A DNA stretch of 48,757 nucleotides, taken from contig CATBCG010000016.1 in NCBI GenBank assembly GCA_949502025.1, forward strand, positions 1 to 48,757. The letters run 5' to 3'. The translations under genes were made by a program, and so were the position numbers. Within the stretch, counting starts at the first letter, position 1. Every line of letters starts with the position of its first letter. The stretch is from MGBC131033 sp910585655. Lineage in GTDB: Bacteria; Bacillota; Clostridia; Lachnospirales; Lachnospiraceae. The notes under the pieces were generated by a model. That model saw only the letters and a program-made list of their open reading frames with translations. It ran no database searches and had not been told where the DNA came from. Below are positions 1-6,794 of this stretch, one piece after another.

Positions 1-99
1 GAGATGGCAGGTTTTGTCAATGGCACGGTCGCGCAGCGGTGCGAAGCACCATTGATAAAAGCTGACAGCCCCGATAGACTCCAGACAACAATCCAATAA
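1..99 (+). other. Open reading frame entering from the left edge
   Basis: A frame is open from the first base to a TAA at 97-99 and would encode about 32 residues ending DRLQTTIQ. It could be the tail of a gene that starts outside the window, possibly a mobile-element protein, because the neighbouring methyltransferase is cut off abruptly at about the same place. I do not recognise the sequence. Short open frames also occur by chance, so this is only a possibility. Confidence 0.15.
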
Positions 100-135
100 A
101 TTTTTAGCCACAAATGTTACAAAAATGCTTGACCA

Positions 136-426
136 CTACATCGCTAATTTATCCCGGAATACTTCTATATTGTGGTCTGCCAACTCTACCGCATCCACCT
201 GATAGCCCTTCTCTGCCAGATAAAAACTATAGGCTCCGGTTCCTGCCCCGATATCCAACACCCGATCCCCTTGCCTTAATACCTGTTCGATATAACGAAC
301 CGTCGTCAAAAACTCTACCTGCGCTGCCTGCGATCCGGAAAGCCGAACATCTTCCTGAAAAATCTCATAGGTTTTCGATACCCGTTCTGCTTCATTTTCG
401 ATTTGGTATAGCTCCTTAAACTCCAT
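136..426 (-). pseudogene. Truncated class I SAM-dependent methyltransferase
   Basis: The N-terminal part of a small-molecule or protein methyltransferase of the class I Rossmann fold. The start MEFKELYQIENEAE (ATG at 426) has AAAGGAGATAACAG just upstream. The SAM-binding motif I reads VLDIGAGTGAYS at about residues 65-76, followed by the acidic end of strand 2 (VDAVELADHN). The frame then stops after DKLAM, giving about 96 residues where the family usually has 200-260, so motifs II-IV and the substrate domain are missing. I see no continuation in the 135 bases beyond, in any frame. The break therefore looks like a deletion or insertion junction rather than a simple frameshift. Probably non-functional. 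Confidence 0.7.
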
Positions 427-479
427 TCTGTTATCTCCTTTTTTCACACTGTCAAGTTTCAGAAATACTCTGACAACGA

Positions 480-1586
480 CTACGGCAGTTTCCCTACATA
501 CCCATCCCAGTTACTCGGCATCGCTTCATAAAGTCTGTCCCCCGCGGTGGCTTCTGTATAATAACGATAGTAAAAGAACTCTTCTCCAAAACCCAAATCA
601 CATGCCGAAGAACAAGCCCTTCCATATCGATCCAACGCTGGCGCTGTCCCCAAATAAACCTTTACATCCTCCGTTTCCCCAAACAATGGTCTGCTGCATA
701 AATTCCAATCTGCGTTCGGATAATAAACATATCCGTCATGAAATACATATCCATAATAGTGGGAAATCAAATACCAGCCTGCCCTGTTTGGAGGCTCGGC
801 ACTTTCCTTTTTCATATCCGGAAAACGAACTTCCTGCCATTCTACGTCTTCTGCCCGCTGCCCACTTGCTTTTACTGCATAAATTTTTAACAGCTCATCA
901 TTTTTTATATAGTTTAAAATTAAGTATTCTCCACATTCCGTTAAATTTAAGTTCCAATCATTCCCTTGTTTATCATCCAGCCTTTTAACAGGAAATTCCC
1001 CATACTGTCCCTTCTCATCGCCATCCAAGCAATAACTCAATAAACGATATTCGTCCTCTTCTTTTACCATAACATAGAGAACATGATCCTTCACTACAAG
1101 AGAACCATACCAAAGATTTGTCGCTGTCGATACACCCTTTATCAACTCTTCTAATTCCCCTGTTTCTGTATGCAAACGCAGGCAGGCATCTGAACGCAAA
1201 AAATACAACCAGCCATCCTCGTACTTTAAATCATATGTATTTGTCTCCCCGTTATAAATTTGTTTTAAATGGCTGCCGTCGGGATCTATTTGAAAAATCC
1301 CGGTCGCATTATCCTCTATATAAACAGCCTGATCTGTCACAATATAGGTGCAGTATCCCCCGTTCCAGACAAGCTCCTGTTTCCCCGTTTTTCTGTGAAT
1401 ACGACACAATCCTCGTTGTATCTCATTTCCATCGTTATCATACTCCCCGTTCGTCACAGCATTCGTGTAGTAAATCCACTCATCCGTAGAGACAAAACTA
1501 TTTTTTATACTGTATAACCCGAAAACTATCATTATCAAACCTATTATGCCAATGCCTAATATTTTTCCCATGTTGGAATGTCTCAT
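480..1586 (-). CDS. Membrane-anchored DUF5050-like repeat protein
   Basis: A 368-residue protein of unknown function. Residues about 9-27 (LGIGIIGLIMIVFGLYSI) form a single membrane segment, and the rest should lie outside the membrane. The extracellular part has repeated strands such as EWIYYTNA, GYCTYIVTD, GIFQIDPDGSHLKQI, YEDGWLYFLRSD and DGYVYYPN. The WIYY/WLYF plus IDPDG pattern is typical of DUF5050 and TolB-like beta propellers. ATG 1586 has GAGGG upstream at a usable distance; a second Met at residue 6 is the alternative start. Two tiny ORFs lie upstream on the same strand and may share its promoter. The family is common in gut Firmicutes and its role is not known; a sensor or surface-binding role is only a guess. 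Confidence 0.65.
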   Translation of the reverse strand: MRHSNMGKILGIGIIGLIMIVFGLYSIKNSFVSTDEWIYYTNAVTNGEYDNDGNEIQRGLCRIHRKTGKQELVWNGGYCTYIVTDQAVYIEDNATGIFQIDPDGSHLKQIYNGETNTYDLKYEDGWLYFLRSDACLRLHTETGELEELIKGVSTATNLWYGSLVVKDHVLYVMVKEEDEYRLLSYCLDGDEKGQYGEFPVKRLDDKQGNDWNLNLTECGEYLILNYIKNDELLKIYAVKASGQRAEDVEWQEVRFPDMKKESAEPPNRAGWYLISHYYGYVFHDGYVYYPNADWNLCSRPLFGETEDVKVYLGTAPALDRYGRACSSACDLGFGEEFFYYRYYTEATAGDRLYEAMPSNWDGYVGKLP

Positions 1587-1648
1587 AAAAAAATACCCTC
1601 TTTATTACTGTCCGAAAACTTCTCTTTCTTTGCTCTATACTTATCCAT

Positions 1649-1729
1649 TTACTGAAAAATCAGGAAACATATTACAAGCAGGATAACGGCAATTCCTATG
1701 ATTTTTATATCTCTTTTAGATTTTTTCAT
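1649..1729 (-). CDS. 26-residue single-span membrane peptide
   Basis: ATG at 1727-1729 follows GGGAGG with good spacing (GAGCGGGAGGATACATG). It encodes MKKSKRDIKI followed by IIGIAVILLVICFLIF and a final Q. This is a short basic N-terminus plus one hydrophobic helix, the usual shape of a small membrane protein. Its start overlaps the stop of the ORF upstream in an ATGA arrangement, which suggests translational coupling. I recognise no family. The strong ribosome binding site makes it a credible gene despite its size. Confidence 0.45.
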   Translation of the reverse strand: MKKSKRDIKIIGIAVILLVICFLIFQ

Positions 1730-1821
1730 GTATCCTCCCGCTCATAAGTCACAATCGCATATCCATTTTCAGAGGGATACGAAGAAAGTTCCATAAGAAG
1801 GTAGAATAAGTATCTCTCCAT
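1726..1821 (-). CDS. 31-residue ORF coupled to the small membrane peptide
   Basis: The frame from ATG 1821 encodes about 31 residues ending GYAIVTYEREDT. Its TGA overlaps the ATG of the next small ORF (ATGA). There is no clear ribosome binding site, and the frame stays open upstream of the ATG, so the true start is uncertain. It could be a leader for the downstream membrane peptide or the remnant of a longer gene. No family is recognised. Confidence 0.25.
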   Translation of the reverse strand: MERYLFYLLMELSSYPSENGYAIVTYEREDT

Positions 1822-1859
1822 CTTAGTGACAACTATTATAACGTCTCTAAATTATTTTT

Positions 1860-1890
1860 AGTATATCAGTTTTGCTCTATAAAGCAAACT
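1860..1890 (-). promoter_or_regulatory. Promoter with overlapping inverted repeat
   Basis: On the minus strand a -35 TTGCTT (1882-1887) and a -10 TATACT (1860-1865) are separated by 16 bp. They could drive the two small ORFs and the DUF5050-like gene. The -35 lies in an imperfect inverted repeat, AGTTTGCT-TTATAG-AGCAAAACT, which could be an operator. A second TATAAT lies closer to the first ORF but has no matching -35. Confidence 0.4.
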
Positions 1891-2012
1891 ATTTTTACTA
1901 ATTCTTTATAGAAATAAGTTCAAAAGCATATCTAAAATAGGTTTTAACTGAAAACAGACTGACTGAACAAACTTGTTTTTATCGGTATTTTTATTCTCTG
2001 CCCGCCTTTTCC

Positions 2013-2772
2013 TTACTTTTTTGAAATCTTTAGCTTCCGTCCTGGTTCAACTCCCTTCTTGCCTAACTGATTTAACTTCACAATTTCCAGATAACGACTT
2101 TCACTCTCCAAATAGTTCTTTGCAATCTTCCATAAACTGTCTCCTTTTTTACAGTATACATCTTATATTTGGTTGAAGTAGCAGAAGCTTTTTCATTATA
2201 CTGATACGCTATCCTTTCTTCTCCCTATAAAGAGCGAAGATATTTTTCTGCCGGAGAGCCATAGTCTATGTAGATCACGATTTTTTCAGAGATGTTTTTC
2301 TCTGTGATATCGGTTCCATTTGGCAAATGTTCTGCATTTTCACGCTTTAGTTTAGAATGAACGACTACTTTTTTACATCTTACAAAAATAAAGCCCCCAA
2401 TTCTTCTAAAGCAGTCGGAAACTCTACCTCCTCCAACCGATAACATTTATAAAAAGGTTCTGCTAATACATAAAAGCATTTCCGCCAATCCTAGTTACTC
2501 CTTTTGGTAAAATCACAAAACAAACTGTTTCATTATCAAAAAAAGCTGCATATCCTATTTCTTTCACCCAATCTGGAGCCATTACTCTTTCTGCCACGCC
2601 CTTGTATTCTTTTAAAATACCATTTTCTATGACAAAATCCTCCGGGCTTGCTTCAGGCATACTATTAAAAAAATCTCCGGGCTTTATTCTGCCGCAGCAA
2701 CCTGAAAACTGGCAGATGTGCTTTGTACAACTGCCAACAGGAGCAGCATAAAAAATACTTCCTAATTTGCAT
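2013..2772 (-). pseudogene. Decayed BspA-type LRR surface protein with C-terminal LysM
   Basis: Pieces of one secreted protein are spread over several frames. From 2772 a start M-Q-I-R-K-Y-F shifts frame into a signal peptide core (MLLLLAVVQSTSASFQVAAAE) ending at a stop. Next comes an LRR_5-type segment (2660-2463: FVIENGILKEYKG, WVKEIGYAAFFD, LPKGVTRIGGNAF). Another LRR follows after a shift (FYKCYRLEEVEFPTALEELG), then IYIDYGSPAEKYLRS. The gene ends with a LysM domain (YTVKKGDSLWKIAKNYL ... VEPGRKLKISKK, stop at 2013). The order signal peptide, LRR, LysM fits a BspA-like cell-wall-bound protein. At least three frame changes make it non-functional. Confidence 0.75.
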
Positions 2773-2819
2773 GTATTGCTCCTTATATAATGTATTTAGG
2801 TTGTTCAAGGGATACCTAT

Positions 2820-3064
2820 AAACCTACTTCTTTACATCTCCTGTCTAATAGGGGATAATAGTTTTATTAGATTGAGAGGAGGAGCGTTTGCTCCTTGAGC
2901 GACTCTGCTCGTACTTGAAAGACTGATCCCTTTCTCTAATAAGCTTTCCGCGTATGAGTTGGATGTTGGTTGCCGCATGGCCTCTCTCCGTATTTAGCAC
3001 AAGGTAGTGGCGCTTATTAGATGAGTGGTCTCCCAATCTGAACTCTTTTTCACGAGGTGTTCTC
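2820..3064 (+). ncRNA. Candidate IS110 bridge RNA / left-end non-coding region
   Basis: About 245 bases directly upstream of an IS110-family transposase frame have no convincing ORF. They contain consecutive stem-loops, for example GGAGC-GTTT-GCTCC (2881-2894) followed by GAGC-GACTCT-GCTC (2897-2910). IS110-group elements such as IS621 are known to encode a structured bridge RNA in this 5' non-coding segment, with loops that pair with target and donor DNA. Position and hairpins fit that model. I could not assign the two guide loops. The transposase here is broken, so any RNA would be a relic or act in trans. Confidence 0.4.
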
Positions 3065-4140
3065 ATGTTTTTTGTTGGCATTGACATCGGTAAAAATAAT
3101 CATGTTGCTTCCATGATGGATGATACTGGAAAAGTTGTATTCAAAGCTTTTTCCTTTCCCAATACTTCGGATGGGAGAAATGCCTTGTTTCTCAAACTCG
3201 CTTCTTATTCTTTAAATCCCTCCTATTTTGAAATCGATCTGGAAGCTACTGGACACTACTGGCTTTCCGTTTACTCTTTCCTCTTTGAGAAAATTTCCTT
3301 CTCCATGTTATTAATCCCATCCAGACCAACGGATAGCGCAGGGGAACAGAAATCCGCAAGCGCAAAAACGATATCATTGATTCCGTCCTGATCGCTGACC
3401 TGATCCGATATGGACAGTTCGTGGAAACCAGGCTTGCAGACGAAGATTTGTTTTCCCTGCGTACCTTGACCTGCTTTCGCACTTATCTTGTGAAATCCAT
3501 CCGTGATTTAAAACGGAAAGTTGTCTGTGTACTGGATCAGGTTTTCCCGGAATACCAGTCCATCTTTTCCGACATTTTCGGCAAAATCTCAAAAGAAATC
3601 CTTCTCCAGTTTTCGTTGCCGATTGATTTTGAATCGGTTTCATCTGAAACCCTGACCCAACTGCTGGCTCAGCTCAGCAGACAGAAAGTCGGCGCTACGA
3701 AAGCAGAACAATTAAAGGCTGCCGTATCCTCTTCTTTTGGCGTCACTTTTGCCAAAAACAGCTTCACATTCCAGCTCAAAGCACTAATTGAGCAAATTTC
3801 TTTTATTGAAAAACAGGTAAAAGAAACAGAAGCAGAAATTTCCGGCATCATGAGAAAACTGGTGGTTTTTGCCGGTTTGGATGCTACCATCACACAATCT
3901 GGTGAATTTGAAGCAGCCCACAATGTAATGAGTAAACGTGGATCGCCTTATCTGCGGAAAGTGATTTTTCAGTCCGCCCTGATTGCTTCTTTTAAAGACC
4001 CCGTATTAAGTGTCTATTACCAGAAAAAGAAAGCGGACGGCAAACATCATCTGACCTGTGTTGGAGCTGTTGCCAGAAAAATGTGTAGCATCATTTATGC
4101 CATCCTGAAAAGCAATCAGCCTTACGTTCCAAAAGCATAA
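3065..4140 (+). pseudogene. Broken IS110-family (DEDD) transposase
   Basis: The N-terminal RuvC-like domain starts MFFVGIDIGKNNHVA (first Asp at residue 7) and contains EIDLEATGHYW (Glu about 60). The next acidic motif (KNDIIDSVLIADLIRYG) is readable only in another frame. A one-base frameshift occurs at about 3308 and an in-frame TAG at about 3340 (NG*RRGTEI). The C-terminal part resumes as METRLADEDLF at 3421 and keeps FAGLDATITQSGEF and SKRGSPYLRK of the Tnp_20 domain. The IPGIG/EIGD segment expected before FAGLD is absent (EISGIM joins directly to RKLVVFAGLD), an in-frame loss of roughly 35-40 residues. Three separate lesions make activity very unlikely. Confidence 0.85.
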
Positions 4141-4471
4141 ATCCTTTTTACTCACGTCGATCTGCCTAACAACAGTCTTTATTGTTATACTCTTTTTATT
4201 TCCAAAATTTCTTTTGAATTTTTTCAATTATTTACTTGACTTTTAATAGTTGGTCTTTCAATATTCTTCACTTAATCAGTATTACTTTTTGTATAATTCA
4301 AAGCATCGAAATAACTAAAATTCGTACTGTAAACATTTACAACCTTTATTCCCATTGCTTTAAATAAATAGTAAGATTTCTAAATTCAAAATTTTCATTA
4401 TATTTATACAAATATTAAGAAAATATAGAACTAAAAACGGCTTGCTTATCCTTACCACTACCAGCACATGA
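4141..4471. other. AT-rich intergenic stretch after the IS110 remnant
   Basis: This stretch contains no convincing gene, hairpin terminator or promoter. It should include the right end of the IS110 element, but IS110 elements lack terminal inverted repeats, so the boundary cannot be placed from one copy. Confidence 0.4.
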
Positions 4472-5035
4472 TTACTTCGTTTCTCTCATATACACTTGAA
4501 TCGCTTTTTTAACCTTTCCAGACAAGTATCTCTGAACTTCTCCTTTTTCCAAAAAGAATCTGAGAATTCTGCCTTCAACAGAATTGATTGGAGTTTCCAT
4601 CAGTCTGTATACTAAAATAATCCCGGCATCCTTTCTCTTGTATAGCTCCTGCACAGCCGTACAGGAAAGTGAAAACCGTTCTAAGCCTTGCTTCCCTTCT
4701 GAATCTGCAGACGATATCAAACTGGTAAACAGAAGTGGGTGGGTCAATATACTTTCTATCAATATTTCTGTATTCATCTTTTCCAAAATTTCGTTTGGAA
4801 TATTGGTTGCAGCATACATCTTTTCACCGGAATGCAATTCTCCCCATTCTGGCATCCCTGGAACTATCGGATACTCATAGACCGTACCATTCAAAGAATC
4901 CAGTTCTAATTTTTGATAAGCTTCCCGAATGATTATCACACTTTGCTCTAGATTTGGTTTCCAACTGATTTTTATGACACAGATACTTCCTAGCAACAAG
5001 CATCCAATAAGTAAAACAATCCATTTTTTCCTCAT
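4472..5035 (-). CDS. Membrane-anchored or secreted protein, short paralogue of the next gene
   Basis: A 187-residue protein starting MRKKW at 5035, chosen because GGAGG lies 7 bases upstream. An N-terminal hydrophobic segment (WIVLLIGCLLLGSICVI, residues about 4-20) is a signal or anchor helix. The segment TVYEYPIVPGMPEW, KMYAATNIPNEILEKM and NTEILIESILTHPLLF aligns by eye with TLYEYPIKPNTNEW, EMYEATQIPEEILDEM and STEVLLKSVMNHPLIF of the gene at 5110-6354. This copy lacks the Cys/His C-terminal domain of its paralogue. It ends with a basic tail (KKAIQVYMRETK). Function unknown. It could be a partner, inhibitor or decayed copy of the longer protein. AT-rich relative to most of the window. Confidence 0.55.
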   Translation of the reverse strand: MRKKWIVLLIGCLLLGSICVIKISWKPNLEQSVIIIREAYQKLELDSLNGTVYEYPIVPGMPEWGELHSGEKMYAATNIPNEILEKMNTEILIESILTHPLLFTSLISSADSEGKQGLERFSLSCTAVQELYKRKDAGIILVYRLMETPINSVEGRILRFFLEKGEVQRYLSGKVKKAIQVYMRETK

Positions 5036-5059
5036 ATCTATCCTCCGCACAGATACTTT

Positions 5060-5096
5060 AATAGGGCTATTGTACTTAAAGTACATTAGCCCTATT
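5060..5096. repeat. 37-bp near-perfect palindrome between the two paralogues
   Basis: Two 18-base arms, AATAGGGCTATTGTACTT (5060-5077) and AAGTACATTAGCCCTATT (5079-5096), pair with one mismatch around a single central base. Neither side has a T-run, so it is not a standard terminator. It lies just upstream of the 4472-5035 gene and just downstream of 5110-6354. A processing hairpin or operator is possible. Confidence 0.6.
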
Positions 5097-5109
5097 ATCC
5101 TTATAAAAT

Positions 5110-6354
5110 TTAATTTAATTTCCAGCTTGTAAAAGATTCAAATTTGTTATAATAAGGAGAACAATCTCCACTATGAGTCATTAATGGACCAGAACCCCAT
5201 TTAGATGTAACTAAAAAGATAGAAACACTATTAATTGGTCCTATCGATCCCACAGATCCCTGACGCCTTAAAATATTTCCACTATGTTCTCCACCTGACC
5301 AATATAATTTATGCCCTGAACCTGCATCTTGTATACTTACTTCGCTATAGCTACCATCAGACATATATTTTGATGGACTATTCATCCAATATGTATTATT
5401 AATGGATGAAGAATACCAAGCATATGAGTGACAATTATACATTTTAGTCGAGGTTGAAACATAGCTTGCATTTGGGTACTTAGCTCTTATTTCCGCATTT
5501 ATTGCATCCTTTTCTGCTTTTGTAAAATCTGAATCATATGTAAAAACTGATACCTTGCTTCCCTTAGGTGTTAATACTGTAGTAGTCGTTATCCTTGTAT
5601 TTGTTAAGCCATCATCATTTTTTGATGTATACACCTCAAAAAAATTATCAGTTTCCGACATTTGACTTCTTTCTAAAAAAAATGTATCACACAAAGTATT
5701 ATACTCTATCTGATTTTTAATGCTTTTTTCAAGACGATCCATTGCTACTATTGTTACTGCCTCTTTCAATTCCATATCCATATTGTCATAAGCATATGAT
5801 AACAAAATATTTTCTACATATGATTTTAGAAAAAATTCTTCATCATTACTAACACTCTGTGCAGCTACAGCCCCCTCCTTATATAAATAAGCCAATTCTG
5901 CTTCAAAGTCACTACGTTCAAGTAATTCACTCATTCCATTAAAGTTATTTGCAAAAACCTCTATACCTTTCTGATGATTTTCATGACAAAATAACACCGA
6001 AAAAATTAATGGATGATTCATAACCGACTTCAACAATACTTCTGTAGACATTTCATCTAAAATTTCTTCTGGAATTTGCGTTGCCTCATACATTTCCCCT
6101 GTCGTTTTAAAACTTTTCCATTCATTTGTATTTGGTTTTATAGGATATTCATATAAAGTTTCATTAACCATTTTACATTGTTTTTCTCTCCCTCTGAAAA
6201 CATTATCTTCAATAATTTCCTCTGCTTTCATTAAATCCATTTGAGTTCTTTGATTATCCTTTTCCTCTGCCCGTACTCTTACATTACTGCAAAGTCCTAA
6301 CACAAATACTGCTACCAGCAGCACAGCCAATACTCGTTCGTATTTTTTCTTCAT
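5110..6354 (-). CDS. Secreted protein with Cys/His hydrolase-like C-terminal domain
   Basis: A 414-residue protein with a clear signal peptide (LAVLLVAVFVLGLCSNVRVRA, cut before EEKD). ATG 6354 is preceded by GGAGG. The N-terminal half (about 40-200) is the helical domain shared with the neighbouring short paralogue. The C-terminal third contains YNCHSYAWYSSS, YWMNSPSKYMSDGSY, GHKLYWSGGEHSGN and MTHSGDCSPY. The CHSYAW motif with a later His-Ser-Gly resembles the Cys and His arrangement of NlpC/P60- or amidase-like cysteine hydrolases. If so, it may act on cell wall or peptides outside the cell. This is inference from motif shape; I cannot name the family. The gene is visibly AT-richer than its neighbours, suggesting acquisition. 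Confidence 0.6.
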   Translation of the reverse strand: MKKKYERVLAVLLVAVFVLGLCSNVRVRAEEKDNQRTQMDLMKAEEIIEDNVFRGREKQCKMVNETLYEYPIKPNTNEWKSFKTTGEMYEATQIPEEILDEMSTEVLLKSVMNHPLIFSVLFCHENHQKGIEVFANNFNGMSELLERSDFEAELAYLYKEGAVAAQSVSNDEEFFLKSYVENILLSYAYDNMDMELKEAVTIVAMDRLEKSIKNQIEYNTLCDTFFLERSQMSETDNFFEVYTSKNDDGLTNTRITTTTVLTPKGSKVSVFTYDSDFTKAEKDAINAEIRAKYPNASYVSTSTKMYNCHSYAWYSSSINNTYWMNSPSKYMSDGSYSEVSIQDAGSGHKLYWSGGEHSGNILRRQGSVGSIGPINSVSIFLVTSKWGSGPLMTHSGDCSPYYNKFESFTSWKLN

Positions 6355-6474
6355 AAATTATCCTCCTAATCTTGTCTTAATTCATGTCATCTGTTTTCAC
6401 TGTTCCTCCTGCCACACTGCCTCCTTTTCCTGATATGGTACTTCCATCTTATACCAGTTTTCTCCTCCTGCACA

Positions 6475-6512
6475 GGGGACATATCAGCGGCGACCACCAC
6501 TGATATGTCCCC
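6475..6512. promoter_or_regulatory. 13-bp inverted repeat abutting the peptide promoter
   Basis: GGGGACATATCAG (6475-6487) and CTGATATGTCCCC (6500-6512) are perfect inverted arms separated by 12 bases. The right arm touches the -35 element of the peptide-gene promoter. As RNA it would be a strong hairpin followed by only TTTT. No plus-strand gene ends just upstream, which favours an operator over a terminator. Confidence 0.5.
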
Positions 6513-6541
6513 TTTTCAAAGCCATTGCAATCCTGTATAAT
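6513..6541 (+). promoter_or_regulatory. Promoter of the small secreted peptide gene
   Basis: -35 TTTTCA (6513-6518, four of six consensus bases) and -10 TATAAT (6536-6541) with a 17-bp spacer. The start codon at 6627 leaves a leader of about 80 bases. The weak -35 next to an inverted repeat fits an activator-dependent promoter. Confidence 0.55.
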
Positions 6542-6626
6542 AGATTTTGTACAGGCACTTATCTGTATCAGGTAAGAAAACAAAACAGACCTCACAAATC
6601 AAAACAGACAAAGGAGTGACCGAATT

Positions 6627-6794
6627 ATGAAGAAAAAACTATTCTCTCTGGGAACCGTACTCGCTATCGTACTTCTGCTTACCCCATTGGTAATCCCAAC
6701 ACCAAAGAAGCCTTGCTGCTCGAATTATCCGAACTGTTCCTGTGAGAAAAGTCTCGAACCCCAGGATGATACTCCTCCAAAGAGAAAACACTAA
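6627..6794 (+). CDS. 55-residue secreted cysteine-containing peptide, possible signal peptide precursor
   Basis: ATG 6627 follows AAAGGAGTGACCGAATT. The peptide has a basic start (MKKK), a hydrophobic core (LFSLGTVLAIVLLLTPLVI) and a short polar tail with four cysteines (CCSNYPNCSC), ending DDTPPKRKH. It looks like a Sec-exported pre-peptide. Its TAA overlaps, tail to tail, the stop of the large HTH/TPR regulator on the other strand. Small exported peptides encoded beside HTH-TPR regulators are the hallmark of RRNPP quorum sensing (PlcR/PapR, NprR/NprX, Rgg/SHP), so it may be the cognate signal. It could instead be a small lipoprotein-like or membrane protein. No AgrB-like protease is nearby. 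Confidence 0.5.
   Translation: MKKKLFSLGTVLAIVLLLTPLVIPTPKKPCCSNYPNCSCEKSLEPQDDTPPKRKH

Noticed and set aside
2845..3087. 80-codon minus-strand frame before the IS110 transposase
   Set aside because: Basic, low-complexity translation over the hairpin-rich non-coding end, no ribosome binding site, overlapping the transposase start.
6475..6512. Simple rho-independent terminator
   Set aside because: No plus-strand gene ends upstream, the T-run is only four bases, and it touches the -35 of the peptide promoter; an operator is the better reading, though not proven.
6627..6794. AgrD-type cyclic lactone autoinducer
   Set aside because: No AgrB-like protease nearby, no typical amphipathic leader, and four cysteines clustered in the tail instead of one in a short core.
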